From DASRFA01 sp035651755 (lineage in GTDB: Bacteria > Desulfobacterota > Binatia > UBA12015): a stretch of 64,000 nucleotides of DNA. Below, one piece after another: positions 17,233 to 25,133 of the stretch (position 1 is its first letter; each line of letters begins with the position of its first letter). The notes under the pieces were generated by a model that saw only the letters and a program-made list of their open reading frames with translations, made no database searches and had not been told where the DNA came from. Location: positions 62,001-126,000 of the forward strand of contig DASRFA010000060.1 of assembly GCA_035651755.1 (NCBI GenBank), in the 5' to 3' direction. Both the position numbers and the translations under genes were made by a program.

Positions 17233-18000
17233 TTAGAGCGGCTTGGCGTTCAGGGCTGTCATCCCGCCGTCGACGACCAGCACGGCGCCGGTCACGTACG
17301 ACATCGCCGGCAGAACGAGGCTCAGGATCGCGTGGGCGATCTCCTCCGGGTGCCCGTAGCGCTTCAGCGGCACCTTCCGGCGCGCGAACTTCTCCTTGTC
17401 GGGCTCGGCGATCGCCGCCGTCATGCCGGTCCGGATCGGCCCCGGGCAGATCGCGTTCGCGGTGATGCCGCGCATCGCGACCTCGACGGCGAGCGAGCGC
17501 GTGAGCCCGATCACGCCGTGCTTCGCCGCGGTGTACGCGCTGATGAGCGGCGTCGCGCCGAGCGCCTCGGTGCTCGCGATGTTGACGACGCGACCCTCCC
17601 CGCACTTCTCGAGGTGCGGCAGCGCCTCGCGGATGACCCGCATCAGGCCCGTCAAGTTGACGTCGAGCGTGCGACGCCAGGCCTCCTCGTCGCCGAACAC
17701 GGACGGCATGCTGACGCCGGCGCAGTTGACGAGGATGTCGATCGAGCCGAGCGCCGTGGCGATCTCGGCCACGACCCGGCGGACGCCCGCGTCGTCCGCG
17801 ACGTCGAGCACCCACCCGCGCAGGTCGCCGCCGCCGGCGCGAGCCTCCTTTTCCAGGCTTCGCAGGCCCGCTTCGCCGACGTCCGCGGCCGCGACGCTCG
17901 CGCCCTCGCCCGCGAAGAGCGCCGCGGTCGCTCGGCCGATGCCGCTCGCGGCCCCGGTCACGAGCGCGCGCTTTCCGCGAATGGAACGGCTCTGGGTCAT
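17233..18000 (-). CDS. Short-chain dehydrogenase/reductase
   Basis: The product is 255 aa, a classical SDR. The cofactor motif TGAASGIG lies at 15-22, the NAG motif at ~92-95 (VNCAG), and the catalytic residues are Ser143, Tyr156 and Lys160 (SAYTAAK). Asp40 at the end of strand 2 favours NAD over NADP. The C-terminal VDGGMTAL is typical. It starts 22 nt after the CbbQ-like gene and is probably co-transcribed with it and with the downstream dioxygenase, so it might oxidise an alcohol or reduce a ketone in the same pathway. Substrate unknown. Confidence 0.9.
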   Translation of the reverse strand: MTQSRSIRGKRALVTGAASGIGRATAALFAGEGASVAAADVGEAGLRSLEKEARAGGGDLRGWVLDVADDAGVRRVVAEIATALGSIDILVNCAGVSMPSVFGDEEAWRRTLDVNLTGLMRVIREALPHLEKCGEGRVVNIASTEALGATPLISAYTAAKHGVIGLTRSLAVEVAMRGITANAICPGPIRTGMTAAIAEPDKEKFARRKVPLKRYGHPEEIAHAILSLVLPAMSYVTGAVLVVDGGMTALNAKPL

Positions 18001-18022
18001 GCTCGCGTCCTCGCCGACGTGC

Positions 18023-18880
18023 CTACGCCGGAAAAAGAGCGCTCACGAGCTCGCCGACCGAGCGCAGCATCTCGGGGTCGTCGGTGAGGGCGTTCGTGAC
18101 CGCGACGGTGCACGCCCGCCGGGGCGCGAGGCCGCGCGACACGAGCTGGCCCGCGTACACGAGGAGCCTCGTGCTGACGCCCTCGCCGAGACCCGAGCCG
18201 CGCAGCGTTCGCACCTTCTCGCCGAGCGTCGCGAGCGCGAGCGCGACGTCCGCGTCGACGCCGCTCTCGTGCCGGATGATCTCCGCCTCGCGGTCGCGTG
18301 GCGGGTAGTCGAACTCGAGGCTCACGAAGCGCTGGCGGGTCGAGTGCTTCAGGTCCTTGAGGACGCTCTGGTAGCCGGGGTTGTACGAGATGACGAGCAA
18401 AAAGTCGGGGTGCGCCTCGACGATCTCGCCGCGCTTGTCGATCGGCAGGATGCGGCGATGGTCGGTCAGCGGATGGATCAGGACGATCGTGTCCTTGCGC
18501 GCCTCGACCACCTCGTCGAGGTAGCAGATCGAGCCGCGGCGGACGGCCTGGGTGAGAGGCCCGTCGATCCAGACCGTCTCGTCGCCCTGGATCAGGTAGC
18601 GTCCCACCAGATCGGATCCCGTCAGGTCCTCGTGGCACGCCACCGTGATGAGCGGCGGCGTCCCGGGAGCGCGCTCGGCGCGGCGTGCGCCGCGCGGCGA
18701 CTCCTCGCGCGGCGCCGCGGGCCCGAGCAGGCGATGGGCCATGTACTCGATGAAGCGCGTCTTTCCGCAGCCGGTCGGGCCCTTCAGAAGGACCGGCAGC
18801 CGGCAGCTGAACGCAGCCTCGAAGATCTCCACCTCGTCGCGAAGCGGGAGGTACCAGGGCGTCGAATCGTGGTCGGGCAT
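18023..18880 (-). CDS. MoxR-type AAA+ ATPase, CbbQ/NorQ-like
   Basis: The product is 285 aa. Walker A GPTGCGKT lies at 34-41 and Walker B ICYLDE at 118-123; the segments DGPLTQAVRRGSICYLDE, HPLTDHRR and ISYNPGYQSVLKDLK are diagnostic of the CbbQ/NirQ/NorQ group. These ATPases form hexamers that, with a VWA partner (CbbO/NorD), activate or repair a metalloenzyme. The likely partner is the 1051-aa VWA protein at 11244-14399, separated by four unrelated genes. Residues ~55-75 form an unusual Pro/Arg-rich insertion after the P-loop helix. It heads a run with the SDR and TauD genes. Confidence 0.9.
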   Translation of the reverse strand: MPDHDSTPWYLPLRDEVEIFEAAFSCRLPVLLKGPTGCGKTRFIEYMAHRLLGPAAPREESPRGARRAERAPGTPPLITVACHEDLTGSDLVGRYLIQGDETVWIDGPLTQAVRRGSICYLDEVVEARKDTIVLIHPLTDHRRILPIDKRGEIVEAHPDFLLVISYNPGYQSVLKDLKHSTRQRFVSLEFDYPPRDREAEIIRHESGVDADVALALATLGEKVRTLRGSGLGEGVSTRLLVYAGQLVSRGLAPRRACTVAVTNALTDDPEMLRSVGELVSALFPA

Positions 18881-18910
18881 CAGATCGGAAGTTGTGCCCC
18901 GGATGACGGA

Positions 18911-18932
18911 GCGAGGGAAACGCTTCCCTCGC
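18911..18932. repeat. Palindromic repeat element, copy 1
   Basis: Perfect 9-bp arms (GCGAGGGAA and its complement) surround the tetraloop ACGC, followed by CCC. The same core, CGAGGG-R-A with an NCNC tetraloop, recurs at 19565 and 40114. It lies between the CbbQ-like gene and algH. No T-run follows, so it is not a classical terminator. Confidence 0.6.
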
Positions 18933-18940
18933 CCGGAGCT

Positions 18941-19504
18941 TTAGTGAATGCCCGGAGCGGGGGTCAGGCTCACCGGGTCGACGCCGAGGATGCGGAACGC
19001 GCTCTTCCACAGGTCCGTCGCCGGCGTCTCGAAAACGAGATCGACGTCGACCGGAATGTTGAGCCACGACGACGCGGTGAGCTCCGCGTCGAGCTGTCCG
19101 GGACCCCAGCCGGCGTAGCCGAGGATCAGGCGGCTCCGGTCCGCCTCGCACTCCCGCGGATCGCCCGCGAGGATCCGCTTCAGGAGGGCCTGCGAGCTCG
19201 ACATGTAGATGCCGTCGCAGACCTCGAAGCCGTCGCCGTCCTGGGGCGCGTTCCGGCAGAGGAGCCAGCCGCGCTCCGGGCTCACCGGCCCGCCTTCCCA
19301 CACCGTCAAGGCACAGCCGGGCGCCGGCGGCGGATCGAGCGAGAGCAGCTCGCTCGCCGTCGTGTTGACCGGCCGGTTGACGACGAATCCCAGGGCCCCT
19401 TCCTCGTTGTGCTTGCAGAGGAGGACGACGCTACGAGCGAAGTTCGAGTCGACGAGCTGCGGCATCGCGAGCAGCAACGTCGGAGCCAAGCCGTCGGCAC
19501 CCAT
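18941..19504 (-). CDS. algH: YqgE/AlgH family protein
   Basis: The product is 187 aa, the standard length. The family opening is clear (APTLLLAMPQLVDSNFARSVVLLCKHNEEGALGFVVNRP), and the later GYAGWGPGQLDAEL block is diagnostic. AlgH proteins are small soluble proteins linked to alginate or other regulation in pseudomonads; their biochemical role is unsettled. The ATG at 19504 is preceded by GGAAGGAGG; a much longer upstream frame is open but has no coding character. It stands alone between two palindromic repeat elements. Confidence 0.92.
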   Translation of the reverse strand: MGADGLAPTLLLAMPQLVDSNFARSVVLLCKHNEEGALGFVVNRPVNTTASELLSLDPPPAPGCALTVWEGGPVSPERGWLLCRNAPQDGDGFEVCDGIYMSSSQALLKRILAGDPRECEADRSRLILGYAGWGPGQLDAELTASSWLNIPVDVDLVFETPATDLWKSAFRILGVDPVSLTPAPGIH

Positions 19505-19564
19505 CCAGGCCTCCTTCCCAATGCGAAGACTAGCCCGGTCGTCAGTTCGCCACAATCTATCGAA

Positions 19565-19640
19565 CGAGGGGATCTCTCCCCTCGCCCGTTTCGGCAAAGC
19601 CGAAGCGGGTCCCACTCCCCGGCTCGCTCCGCTCGGCCGC
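19565..19640. repeat. Palindromic repeat element, copy 2 (composite)
   Basis: The core CGAGGGGA / TCTC / TCCCCTCG spans 19565-19584 with a perfect 8-bp stem. It is followed by CCC, a second hairpin (CCGTTTCGGC / AAA / GCCGAAGCGG, one G-T pair), and CCACTCCCCGGCTCGCTCCGC, which resembles the sequence after the copy at 40114. Together these look like modules of a dispersed REP-like element. It lies between algH and the divergent MFS gene. Confidence 0.55.
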
Positions 19641-19702
19641 GCGCGAAGCGCGCGGTGCACCGTGCATTCGACGAGGGGGACGCGCGTGCGTAAGGTCGGC
19701 GG

Positions 19703-20905
19703 GTGCCGACGACGGTGCGCCGCGAGCGCCTCAACCTCTGGGTCATCAGCGCGGCACAGTTTCTGACGCTCGCCGGGATGACGGCGATCCTGCCGCTCTT
19801 GCCGCTCTACCTCGCGCAGATCGGCGTGTCGGATCGGAACGCCGTCAAGTACTGGACGGGTGCGCTGGGATCGGCGCCGTTCGCGGTCGCCGTGTTCGCG
19901 ACCCCGATCTGGGGGTCGCTCAGCGACCGCTTCGGGTACAAGCCGATGGTCGTCCGCTCGGTCGCCGGGATCGCGATCGCGACGGTCGGCATGGGGCTCG
20001 CGTCGTCCCCGGTCGAGCTGCTCGTCTGGCGCGGCGTGCAGGGTGCGGTGAGCGGGGTCTTCCCGGCGGCGGTAGCGCTCGTCTCCGCGCTCACGCCGGC
20101 CGAGCGCGTGGGGCGCGCGCTCGCGATCCTCCAGAGCGCGCGCGCGGCCGGCGGCCTGTGCGGCCCGCTGCTCGGCGGGCTCGTCGCCGACCTGATCGGC
20201 ATCCACGCGCTCTTCTACTGGGTGGGCGGCATCGCGGCGGCGACGACGGTCCTCTGCGCGCTCGTTCTCGACCGCGATCCCGAAGAGCCGCCCGCGGCGC
20301 ACGCGGCGGCAGCCGGCTCGCTCTGGCGCTCGCTGCTCGGTGATGGCGGCACCCTCGGCATGCTCGCGCTCATCGTGCTCTTCCAGGTGACGCTCATGAC
20401 GTCGTGGCCGACGCTCGCGCTCTTCGTCCAGAAGTTCGACGTTCCGGAGAGCCGCGTCGCGACGACGACCGGCCTCCTCATCTTCGCGTCCGGCTTCCCG
20501 GCGCTCGTGACGGCGACCGTCTGGGCGCGGCTCGGCGCGCGCCGCGGGCTGGTCGCGATGATCGCCCTCTCGCTGGCATGCACCGGCACGGCGAACGTCT
20601 GCATCGGCCTGCTCGCGGAGAGCATCCCCGCCGTCCTCGCGCTGCGCGCGTTCGCGGGCCTGTCGCTCGCGGGGTTCATCCCGCTCTCCTTCGAATGGCT
20701 CGCGCAGCGCGCGCCGGCGGGCGCGCGCGGACGCATGGCGGGCCTGGCGTCGACCGCGATGATGGTCGGCAACGTGATCGGCCCGGCGCTCGGCGGCTGG
20801 CTCGCCGTGCGCGTCGGGCTCGCGTCGACGTTCTACGCTCCGGGCGCGATGCTCGCTGCCGTCGGCGTCGGCCTCGCGGCGCTCTCGCTCGGCGCCGACC
20901 GCTGA
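19703..20905 (+). CDS. MFS efflux transporter (drug:H+ antiporter-like)
   Basis: The product is 400 aa with ~12 hydrophobic helices. The loop 2-3 motif A is well formed (GSLSDRFGYKPMVV), and WRGVQGAVSGVFPAAVALVS resembles motif C of the 12-helix drug-export group (TetA/MdtG-like). The second half repeats the pattern (WARLGARRGLVAMIAL). The GTG start at 19703 follows AAGGTCGG. It stands alone, divergent from algH and convergent with the acyl-CoA dehydrogenase gene. Substrate unknown. Confidence 0.88.
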   Translation: MPTTVRRERLNLWVISAAQFLTLAGMTAILPLLPLYLAQIGVSDRNAVKYWTGALGSAPFAVAVFATPIWGSLSDRFGYKPMVVRSVAGIAIATVGMGLASSPVELLVWRGVQGAVSGVFPAAVALVSALTPAERVGRALAILQSARAAGGLCGPLLGGLVADLIGIHALFYWVGGIAAATTVLCALVLDRDPEEPPAAHAAAAGSLWRSLLGDGGTLGMLALIVLFQVTLMTSWPTLALFVQKFDVPESRVATTTGLLIFASGFPALVTATVWARLGARRGLVAMIALSLACTGTANVCIGLLAESIPAVLALRAFAGLSLAGFIPLSFEWLAQRAPAGARGRMAGLASTAMMVGNVIGPALGGWLAVRVGLASTFYAPGAMLAAVGVGLAALSLGADR

Positions 20906-20915
20906 CGCTCCTGCC

Positions 20916-22166
20916 TCAGTTGCCGAAGTCCCACGACTCGCCGGCGCGATGCCGCTCGAGCACCTTCTTCGCGATCAGGATGCGATGCACCTCGTCGGGT
21001 CCGTCGGCGATCCGGAGCGTGCGCGCGCCCTGGTACATCGCGGCGAGCGGCAAGTCGCCGGAGACGCCGGCCGCGCCCCACACCTGGATCGCCCGGTCGA
21101 CGACGCGGTGGTAGGCGGCCGGAACGAACACCTTGATCGCCGAGATGTCGGCGCGAGCGTCGCCGCCCGAGTCCATCTTCTCGGCGCAGTGGATCGTCAT
21201 CAGGCGCGCGGCCTGGATGTCGATGTACGAGTCCGCGATGAAGCCCTGCACGAACTGCTTCGTCGCGAGCAGCCCGCCGTGGACCTGCCGCATGCTCGCG
21301 CGCTCGACCATCAGATCGAACGCGCGCCACATCTGGCCGATCGAGTTCATGCAGTGGTACACGCGGCCCGCGCCGAGGCGCTCCTGCGCGGCCTCGTGGC
21401 CGGATCCGGTGGCGCCGAGCTGGTTCTCGAGCGGGACGCGGACGTCGTCGTAGACGATCTCGCAGTGGTCGCTCGCGCGGCCCCAGACCTCGACGCCGCG
21501 GATGATCTTGACGCCGGGCGTGTCGGTCGGGACGATGATCTGCGTCATCTTCCCGTTCCGGTCGGCGGGGCCGTTCGGGTCCTCGGTGCGGCACATCACG
21601 ATCAGGAAGTCCGCGCGCTTCCCGTTCGAGGTGAACCACTTGTGCCCGTTGATCACCCAGAAGTCGCCGTCGCGCCGGGCGGTCGTCCGGATCGCGCGCG
21701 GATCGGAGCCGGGCTGGTCCGGCTCCGTCATCGAGAATCCCGACTCGAGCTTTCCCTCGGTGAGCGGCACGAGCCACTTCCGCTTCTGCTCCTCCGTCCC
21801 GTACCGGAGAAGGATCTTCTGGTTGCCGGAGTTCGGCGCGACGACGCCGAACAGCGACGCGGCGCCGATGCTGTAGGCGAGGACCTCGTTCATGTAGGCG
21901 TGCTCGAGGAAGGAGAGCCCGGCGCCGCCGTACTCGGGAGGAAGGTGCGGCGCCCAGAGGCCCGCCTGCTTCACGTTCTCCTGCACCCGGTGTCGCAGCG
22001 CGCGCGCCCGCGCGCGTGCCGACTCGTCGACCGTTCCGTCGCCCCTGAGCGCCCAGAGCTCGCGCTCGTGCGGGAGGATGTCGCGATTGACGATCTTCGC
22101 GGTAAGCATCCGGATCTCGTTGATCCGGTCGTCGAGCGCCGGAACGGGCTTCACGTTCATCGCCAT
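20916..22166 (-). CDS. Acyl-CoA dehydrogenase (ACAD10/11-like)
   Basis: The product is 416 aa. The FAD/substrate motifs are present: SGFSMTEPDQPGSDP (substrate and flavin loop), WVINGHKWFTSNG, and the C-terminal WGAAGVSGDLPLA...GARTLRIADGPDEVHR typical of the ACAD10/11-type branch. It introduces a trans double bond next to the thioester of a fatty or aromatic acyl-CoA. The ATG at 22166 has GGAAG upstream and lies inside the end of the preceding lipoprotein gene (10-nt overlap), so it is the third gene of an aldehyde dehydrogenase / lipoprotein / acyl-CoA dehydrogenase operon. Confidence 0.93.
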   Translation of the reverse strand: MAMNVKPVPALDDRINEIRMLTAKIVNRDILPHERELWALRGDGTVDESARARARALRHRVQENVKQAGLWAPHLPPEYGGAGLSFLEHAYMNEVLAYSIGAASLFGVVAPNSGNQKILLRYGTEEQKRKWLVPLTEGKLESGFSMTEPDQPGSDPRAIRTTARRDGDFWVINGHKWFTSNGKRADFLIVMCRTEDPNGPADRNGKMTQIIVPTDTPGVKIIRGVEVWGRASDHCEIVYDDVRVPLENQLGATGSGHEAAQERLGAGRVYHCMNSIGQMWRAFDLMVERASMRQVHGGLLATKQFVQGFIADSYIDIQAARLMTIHCAEKMDSGGDARADISAIKVFVPAAYHRVVDRAIQVWGAAGVSGDLPLAAMYQGARTLRIADGPDEVHRILIAKKVLERHRAGESWDFGN

Positions 22167-22951
22167 GGCTCTTCCTTTCGAGGACGCGCGCGCGCGCCGG
22201 ACACCGTCCCGCCGCGCACCGCGCGGACGTACATCGCGCCCCCCTTGGCGGCGACGCCGACCGCTCCGTTTCCGAAGCCGACGACCCACGAGCTGCCCTC
22301 GTTGAGCGCGTCGCTCGTCGACGACCAGTAGTAGCTCGCGCCGGTGCAGCTGCAGGCGTCGACGCGGCAGCCGTCCTTGCAGCCGGCCGTGAACGCCGGC
22401 GGCACCGCCGCCTGCGGCGACGGCACCGAGTAGTCGAGGATCGTGACCAGCTCCTTCACGTTCGGGATGCGCCAGTCGGTTCGGCCCGCGAAGCCTCGCC
22501 CGCCCTCGTGATTGACCGCGTCGATCCAGGCCCAGATCGTCGTGAGCGGCCCGCCCTCGACCCAGGTGAAGAGCGTGTCCTTGTCGTGCAGCCCGCCGTC
22601 GTCGGACTTCTTCTCCCAGACGAGGCCGGTGGTCTCGTCGCTGAGGGTCCCGTCGCCGTTGTCCCGGAAGCGGAGCGCGCTGCCGGCGCGGAGCGCGCCG
22701 TCGTCGGGGACGGGGTGGCCGGGGACCACGGGCGCCGGCGTCGCCGCGCGTTCGGCTCCGCCGGGAGACGGCGCCGGCACGCCCGCCCCGGCGGCGAGGC
22801 GGTCGGCGTACGAGCGCTGCTGGCCGGTCGCCGGGACGCCGGGCGCGCTCGGGCACTCCTCGCGCTCGCGCGCGCAGCCGGCGAGCGGCAGCGCGGCGAG
22901 CGCGAGGGACAGGGCGGCGACCGATGCGCGGGTGTGCCCGCGCCGCGTCAC
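22157..22951 (-). CDS. DUF1566-domain lipoprotein
   Basis: The product is 264 aa. A signal peptide ends in the lipobox PLAGC (Cys ~25), followed by a Pro/Ala-rich linker and a DUF1566 domain: RFRDNGDGTLSDETTGLVWEK, then WIDAVNHEGGRGFAGRTDWR, IPNVKELVTILDY, and YYWSSTSDALNEGSSWVVGF. DUF1566 (a C-type-lectin-like fold) is found in exported surface proteins. Cys-rich GCKDGCRVDACSC may bind metal or form disulphides. The GTG start at 22951 overlaps the aldehyde dehydrogenase stop as GTGA, and the end overlaps the acyl-CoA dehydrogenase start, so it is translated as the middle gene of a catabolic operon, an odd place for such a protein. Confidence 0.85.
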   Translation of the reverse strand: MTRRGHTRASVAALSLALAALPLAGCAREREECPSAPGVPATGQQRSYADRLAAGAGVPAPSPGGAERAATPAPVVPGHPVPDDGALRAGSALRFRDNGDGTLSDETTGLVWEKKSDDGGLHDKDTLFTWVEGGPLTTIWAWIDAVNHEGGRGFAGRTDWRIPNVKELVTILDYSVPSPQAAVPPAFTAGCKDGCRVDACSCTGASYYWSSTSDALNEGSSWVVGFGNGAVGVAAKGGAMYVRAVRGGTVSGARARPRKEEPWR

Positions 22952-24351
22952 TTCTTCGCGTCGACGACCTGGATCTGGGTGAACTCCTTGTACCCCCACG
23001 GGCCGTTCTCGACGCCGATGCCGCTCCACTTGTGCCCGCCGAAGGGCTGGGTCGGCGAGAGGTCGAGGTGCTGGTTCACCCAGGTCGTCCCGGCGTCGAG
23101 CTCGCGGGCCAGCTCCTCGCCGCGGTCGAGGCTCTTCGTCCAGACCGACGCGCCGAGGCCGTAGTGCGTCCGGTTCGCCTGCTCGATCGCGTCCGAGAGG
23201 TGCTTGTACTTGATGATCGGGAGCGCGGTGCCGAACTGCTCCTCGTCGACCAGCTTCACGCCCTCGCCGACGTTGGTCACGATCGTCGGCGGCAGGAAGT
23301 AGCCCTTCGATCCGAGGCGGTCGCCGCCCACCTCGATGCGGCCGCCCGCCTTCTTCGCGTCCTCGACGAGCCCGAGGACCTTCGTGAACTGCATCTCGTT
23401 GTTGATCGGCCCGAGCTCGACGTCGGCCTCGAGCCCGTTTCCGACCTTGGTCTTCTTCGCGCGGTCGACGAGGCGCGCGACGATCTGGTCGTGCAGCTTC
23501 TCGGGCACGTAGAGCCGCTTGATCGCCGAGCAGACCTGGCCGGAGTTCTGGAAGGCGCCCCAGAAGAGGCTCTCGGCGACCTGATCGGGATCGACGTCGT
23601 CGAGCACGATTGCGGGATCGTTGCCGCCGAGCTCGAGCGTGACGCGCTTCAGGTCCTCGGCCGCGGACAGCATGACCTTCTTCCCGGTCGCGACGCTGCC
23701 GGTGAACGAGATCTTGCGGACGCCGGGATGGCGCGTGAGCTCGGCGCCGAGGTCGTTCCCGCCCGACAGCACGTTCACGACGCCGGCCGGCAGGACCTCG
23801 CGGATCGCCTCGGCGAACATGAGCGACGAGAGCGGGGTGTACGGCGACGGCTTCGCGACCACGGTGTTTCCCGCGAGCAGAGCCGGCGCGAGCTTCCACG
23901 ACAGCAGGATCACGGGGAAGTTCCACGGCGTGATCGCCGCGACGACGCCGAGCGGCTTCCGCACGACCTCGATGCGCTTGTCGGCGTCGTCCTGCAGGAT
24001 CTCGCGCTCGATCTGGAGGCCGGCGAAGTACCCGAACCACATCGACGCGCCGAAGATCTCCATCATCGCGTGGTTGAGGGGCTTGCCCTGCTCCTGCGAG
24101 AGGACCGGTGCGATCTCGGCGGCCTTCGCCTGCAGGACCGACGCGCACTCGCCGAGCTTCGCGCGGCGGAGCGCCTCGTCCTTGCGCCAGGTCTTGAACG
24201 CGCGCTCGGCGGCGTCGACCGCCTCGGCGACGTGCGCCTTCGTGGCGCGCGCGCAGGTCGCGAACGGCTCGCCGAAGGCGGGATTGATGACGGGATCCTG
24301 CTCGGACGTGCTGACGGAACGTCCATCGATCACCATCGCGTAGCTCTGCAT
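22948..24351 (-). CDS. NAD(P)-dependent aldehyde dehydrogenase
   Basis: The product is 467 aa. Catalytic residues are all present: Asn144 (TPWNFP), Glu240 (TLELGGND) and Cys274 (NSGQVCSAIKR). The cofactor motif FTGSVATGKK (~216) is typical. It oxidises an aldehyde to the acid; the aldehyde is not identified, but co-transcription with an acyl-CoA dehydrogenase suggests a fatty or aryl aldehyde. The ATG at 24351 has a GGAGGG Shine-Dalgarno. It is the first gene of the operon and divergent from the toxin-antitoxin pair. Confidence 0.94.
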   Translation of the reverse strand: MQSYAMVIDGRSVSTSEQDPVINPAFGEPFATCARATKAHVAEAVDAAERAFKTWRKDEALRRAKLGECASVLQAKAAEIAPVLSQEQGKPLNHAMMEIFGASMWFGYFAGLQIEREILQDDADKRIEVVRKPLGVVAAITPWNFPVILLSWKLAPALLAGNTVVAKPSPYTPLSSLMFAEAIREVLPAGVVNVLSGGNDLGAELTRHPGVRKISFTGSVATGKKVMLSAAEDLKRVTLELGGNDPAIVLDDVDPDQVAESLFWGAFQNSGQVCSAIKRLYVPEKLHDQIVARLVDRAKKTKVGNGLEADVELGPINNEMQFTKVLGLVEDAKKAGGRIEVGGDRLGSKGYFLPPTIVTNVGEGVKLVDEEQFGTALPIIKYKHLSDAIEQANRTHYGLGASVWTKSLDRGEELARELDAGTTWVNQHLDLSPTQPFGGHKWSGIGVENGPWGYKEFTQIQVVDAKK

Positions 24352-24520
24352 GGAAACCCTCCGGGAGCGCGCCGGGCGCTCCTGCAATGAAATGAAGAGA
24401 TGCTCCTTCGGTGGACTGGCTGCGTAGGGCGGACGATGGCGATTACCCCCCGGCGTCGGCGATTCGCAAACGGCGCGGCGACGCATGGCGGGCCGGGCGC
24501 CGGCGTTGCTCATGGCCCGG

Positions 24521-24548
24521 GTGCCATGGCACCATATTGCCATGGCAC
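24521..24548 (+). promoter_or_regulatory. Paired palindromic operator of the toxin-antitoxin operon
   Basis: A perfect 12-bp palindrome GTGCCATGGCAC (24521-24532) is followed by a second copy of its core, TGCCATGGCA (24538-24547), with centres 16 bp apart. The second copy contains the antitoxin start codon (ATG at 24542). Antitoxins of this class commonly repress their own operon at such repeats; binding here is inferred. The rest of 24352-24541, between divergent genes, shows nothing else clear. Confidence 0.55.
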
Positions 24549-24772
24549 GAACGTCACCGCGCAGCCGCATCGCCCTGGACCTTCCCGCGGAGACGCGGCG
24601 CCGGGCCCGGATCGCGGCCGCGCGCCGGGACATGACGATCCAGGACTACCTGCGGCGAGCGCTCGATCGGCAGCTCGAGGAGGACGCTCGCGACGCGCTG
24701 CGAGCCGAGGAGGAGCCGGTCCTGTCCGAGCTCTGGTCCGATCCGGAGAATGACGTCTACGATCGCCTGTAG
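24542..24772 (+). CDS. Antitoxin-like protein (ribbon-helix-helix type)
   Basis: The product is 76 aa. The N-terminal half (RSRIALDLPAETRRRARIAAARRDMTIQDYLRRAL) has the form of a ribbon-helix-helix DNA-binding domain: one beta strand followed by two helices. The acidic C-terminal half (RAEEEPVLSELWSDPENDVYDRL) would bind and block the toxin, as in MazE-type partners. An ATG 30 nt further upstream is in frame, but 24542 sits in the operator and gives a normal RHH start. Its end overlaps the toxin start by 23 nt. Confidence 0.75.
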   Translation: MARTSPRSRIALDLPAETRRRARIAAARRDMTIQDYLRRALDRQLEEDARDALRAEEEPVLSELWSDPENDVYDRL

Positions 24773-25097
24773 GCGGGGTGAGGTCGTCCTCGTGCGCTTC
24801 GCCTTCGCCGACGAGCGCGGGGCGAAGCGCCGGCCGGTCCTCGTCCTCTCGACCGACGAGTACAACGCGGGCCGGAGCGACCTGATCGTCGCGGCGCTCA
24901 CGAGCAACGTCGCGCGCATCCTGCCGGGCGACTGCCCGGTCGCGCGCTGGCAGGAGGCTGGCCTCCCCAAGCCGTCGCTCGTCACCGCGATCCTCCGCAC
25001 CGTCAAGTCATCGATGGTCGAGAAGGCGCTCGGGTCGCTCGATCGCCGAGACCTCCGCGCCTTCACCGACGGGCTGCGTCCGCTCCTCGGCTGGTGA
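24750..25097 (+). CDS. MazF/PemK-family endoribonuclease toxin
   Basis: The product is 115 aa. The opening RRGEVVLVRFAFADERGAKRRPVLVLS is the standard PemK/MazF beta-barrel start, with the catalytic-site Arg in KRRPVLVLS; IVAALTSN follows as usual. Members cut mRNA at short sequences when the antitoxin is degraded. The gene overlaps the antitoxin end by 23 nt in another frame, the typical coupled arrangement. The ATG at 24750 has GGAG only one base upstream, so initiation may depend on translation of the antitoxin. Confidence 0.85.
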   Translation: MTSTIACRRGEVVLVRFAFADERGAKRRPVLVLSTDEYNAGRSDLIVAALTSNVARILPGDCPVARWQEAGLPKPSLVTAILRTVKSSMVEKALGSLDRRDLRAFTDGLRPLLGW

Positions 25098-25133
25098 TCC
25101 CGGGCGGCCGCGCCGCGGTCGCGCCGGCACGCG

